Assembly: GCA_002696035.1 (NCBI GenBank)
Contig: NZQV01000022.1
Span: 1 to 64,000, forward strand
Direction of reading: 5' to 3'
Length of the DNA stretch: 64,000 bases
DNA from: Balneola sp.
GTDB taxonomy: Bacteria; Bacteroidota; Rhodothermia; Balneolales; Balneolaceae
The position numbers and the translations under genes were made by a program. Each line of letters opens with the position of its first letter. Within the stretch, counting starts at the first letter, position 1. Under the pieces are notes generated by a model. The model searched no databases, had not been told where the DNA came from, and was given only the letters and a program-made list of their open reading frames with translations. This document shows, one piece after another, positions 62,439 to 64,000 of the stretch.

Positions 62439-62538
62439 GATGAAACCTGTCTGATGATGCTTTTAATTTAGAAAAAACTGACTTTACATCACAAAAAAAC
62501 TCCTATAGATTGGGTTAATAACTTCCAATCATTCTTAT

Positions 62539-63642
62539 ATGATATTACATAAAAAAATTGGCATCATTGGCTGTGGAGTAAATGGCCTGAGCGTGGCTTA
62601 CCTCTTACAAAAAAAAGGATATCATGTCTCCGTAATAAGCAAGCATCATCCCTTTAACGACTCCATAGATCCTGCCTTTGCCAGCCTTTTTCCTGCGGCT
62701 TCAGTCATACCCCATTCCGTTAGCGGACAGAATATTGAGGAGCTTTTCAATACGAGTCAGGCTTTCTTCAATGAGCTTCATCAAGCTTCGTTCCCGGGGT
62801 TATCAGTTTTTCGGCATTACGAACTTTTCGCTGATCCAAAAGAACTTCCATGGTATAAAAGATCAATGGATGATTTTCTTACTCTAAAGGATTTTGAGAA
62901 CGATTTCTACCCCACACATCCTGATATAAAAGTACGCTCAGGTTGGAAATTCAACTGCTTTTTTGCAGACTGGAAGCTTTATTATCCGGCCCTGTTCAAG
63001 AAGGTTTTCGCAGATAATGCAACGCTTACCATTCGCGCCCTAAGCGCAGATGATATCTCATCTCTTCCTTTTGATATATTGATCAACTGTGGTGGATTGG
63101 AAGGTGCTGAACTTTTTGGGGATGATGATAACCTGCTTTATCGCGGACATCTTCTGTCCATTCTTGATGCTCCCAAATTAAAAGGAAATAATGATCAAAC
63201 CATTTCCTATAATTTCTCTCCTGGAAAGGATATTTATGCTACCCTGGACGGCATTCCACAGGATGTCTATTGCTATTCAAGGAATGATGGCTGGGTATTT
63301 GGTGGCAGCCGCCAAAAAGGAGTCTTAGATGCGCAGGGAAACTGGTGCGGGGATAAAACAGCTGAGCCGAGACAAGATCTCGATGGAATCTCATTTCCTG
63401 CTGCTATATTAGATCTGAATGCTGCTATCATTGAAAACAGTTTTGGCATCCGTGTTCAGGACTTCCCAAAAAGAGCAGTAAAAGTCGCATACCGGTTTGT
63501 TCGCAGTGCGGAAAATGGATTGCGCCTAGACGCTGAGGAAAAATTCGGGAAACAGATCATCCATAACTATGGTCATGGTGGCGCGGGGGTGACATTAAGC
63601 TGGGGTTGTGCCAAAAAAATAATAGAACTGATAGAATCGTAA
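62539..63642 (+). CDS. FAD-dependent D-amino-acid oxidase-like protein
   Basis: A 367-residue flavoprotein of the DAO family. The N-terminal FAD-binding motif IGIIGCGVNGLSVAYLL at residues 7-23 is a Rossmann signature and the C-terminal NYGHGGAGVTLSWGCA resembles the DAAO/DASPO consensus that binds FAD and orients the catalytic site. Other DAO-like segments are INCGGLEGAELFG and IRVQDFPKRAVKVA. Substrate residues cannot be judged, so it may oxidise D-amino acids or another amine. It is monocistronic. Confidence 0.85.
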   Translation: MILHKKIGIIGCGVNGLSVAYLLQKKGYHVSVISKHHPFNDSIDPAFASLFPAASVIPHSVSGQNIEELFNTSQAFFNELHQASFPGLSVFRHYELFADPKELPWYKRSMDDFLTLKDFENDFYPTHPDIKVRSGWKFNCFFADWKLYYPALFKKVFADNATLTIRALSADDISSLPFDILINCGGLEGAELFGDDDNLLYRGHLLSILDAPKLKGNNDQTISYNFSPGKDIYATLDGIPQDVYCYSRNDGWVFGGSRQKGVLDAQGNWCGDKTAEPRQDLDGISFPAAILDLNAAIIENSFGIRVQDFPKRAVKVAYRFVRSAENGLRLDAEEKFGKQIIHNYGHGGAGVTLSWGCAKKIIELIES

Positions 63643-63714
63643 CCTAAAGATCTCTCCCACTGGCTGCATATTTCAGCTAATGATATCGAAATCAGGAAAA
63701 GAGCAAAAAATCCT

Positions 63715-63990
63715 TTAACGCTGATTAGGACTTACAAAGCGACTTACATCTTCCCTGCGTTTTTTGCGATGTTTGGTATCTCTTCCTGTAACTCTTTTCC
63801 TCCACATCTTAAAGCTGGAGCGCTTCATCTCAGATCGCATCAGCTCTATGGTCTCATCTTCGCTTAACCCAAACTGATATTCAATTGCACCAAAAGGCGT
63901 TCGGTCTTCCCACGCCATCTCAATGATTCTGCTTTTGTCTGCTTGTGAAAGTTGATCAAAATTTGCCATGCTTAACTTTTTATAAGCCAT
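63715..63990 (-). CDS. TIGR03643-family protein
   Basis: A 91-residue protein matching the TIGR03643 family of small conserved bacterial proteins. The key segment is KSRIIEMAWEDRTPFGAIEYQ near residues 19-39, followed by GLSEDETIELMRSEMK and a basic C-terminus (KMWRKRVTGRDTKHRKKRRED). ATG 63990 (MAYKKLS) and ATG 63969 (MANFDQ) are both possible starts; the longer one is shown. The helix-turn-helix-like layout and basic tail could suggest nucleic-acid binding, but the function is unknown. Confidence 0.85.
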   Translation of the reverse strand: MAYKKLSMANFDQLSQADKSRIIEMAWEDRTPFGAIEYQFGLSEDETIELMRSEMKRSSFKMWRKRVTGRDTKHRKKRREDVSRFVSPNQR

Positions 63991-64000
63991 ACAAAAATCC

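Overview
The window looks like a chromosome segment from a Gram-negative member of the Bacteroidota/Rhodothermota/Balneolota side of the tree, most likely a marine or halophilic Balneolaceae-type bacterium. This is inferred from several traits: a secreted metallopeptidase with a type IX secretion C-terminal tail, start codons that mostly lack a Shine-Dalgarno sequence, a short primary sigma factor, a multifunctional E2-E1 2-oxoglutarate dehydrogenase, YtxJ-type bacillithiol proteins and a large Na+/H+ antiporter. No rRNA, tRNA, CRISPR array, prophage or intact insertion sequence was found.

Regions. (1) 1-5.5 kb: complex I genes nuoL-nuoM-nuoN on the minus strand, with a pterin dehydratase gene between nuoM and nuoN. 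(2) 6.2-13.7 kb: a ten-gene plus-strand operon for a Mrp/Mbh-type cation/proton antiporter, with three large NuoL/M-like subunits. (3) 14.3-20.9 kb: an outer-membrane D15 protein, a five-gene thiol/redox operon (DsrE, flavin reductase, GDCCVxC protein, alpha/beta hydrolase, YtxJ) and the ergothioneine genes egtB-egtD. (4) 21.3-23 kb: nuoK, nuoJ and uppP, so nuoJK and nuoLMN flank regions 2 and 3 on the same strand. (5) 23-34 kb: MoxR ATPase, primary sigma factor, phosphopentomutase with a GAF regulator, oligoendopeptidase F and the 2-oxoglutarate dehydrogenase. (6) 34-42.4 kb: T9SS metallopeptidase, OB-fold protein, a VapBC-like toxin-antitoxin pair with a twin palindromic operator, DUF3224 protein, RtcB and a lipoprotein. 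(7) 42.5-52.2 kb: groESL, rsmA, a 7TM-HD phosphodiesterase, a Xer recombinase, gamma-glutamyltransferase and mtnA. (8) 52-64 kb: an orphan histidine kinase, a second YtxJ, UPF0173 hydrolase, small membrane proteins, DUF502, plant-type ferredoxin-NADP reductase, beta-barrel protein, helical-repeat membrane protein, an orphan receiver protein, a D-amino-acid-oxidase-like enzyme and a TIGR03643 protein.

Themes. The energy genes (complex I, Mrp antiporter, 2-oxoglutarate dehydrogenase, FNR) fit a respiring organism that couples proton and sodium gradients. The redox genes suggest use of both bacillithiol and ergothioneine. The intergenic DNA carries a dispersed palindromic element of about 152 bp (three full copies and one decayed copy) plus smaller hairpin repeats. 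The items most worth a second look are this repeat family, the three-large-subunit antiporter operon, the redox operon, the toxin-antitoxin operator and the possible orphan kinase/receiver pair. None of these is proven to be a new system.
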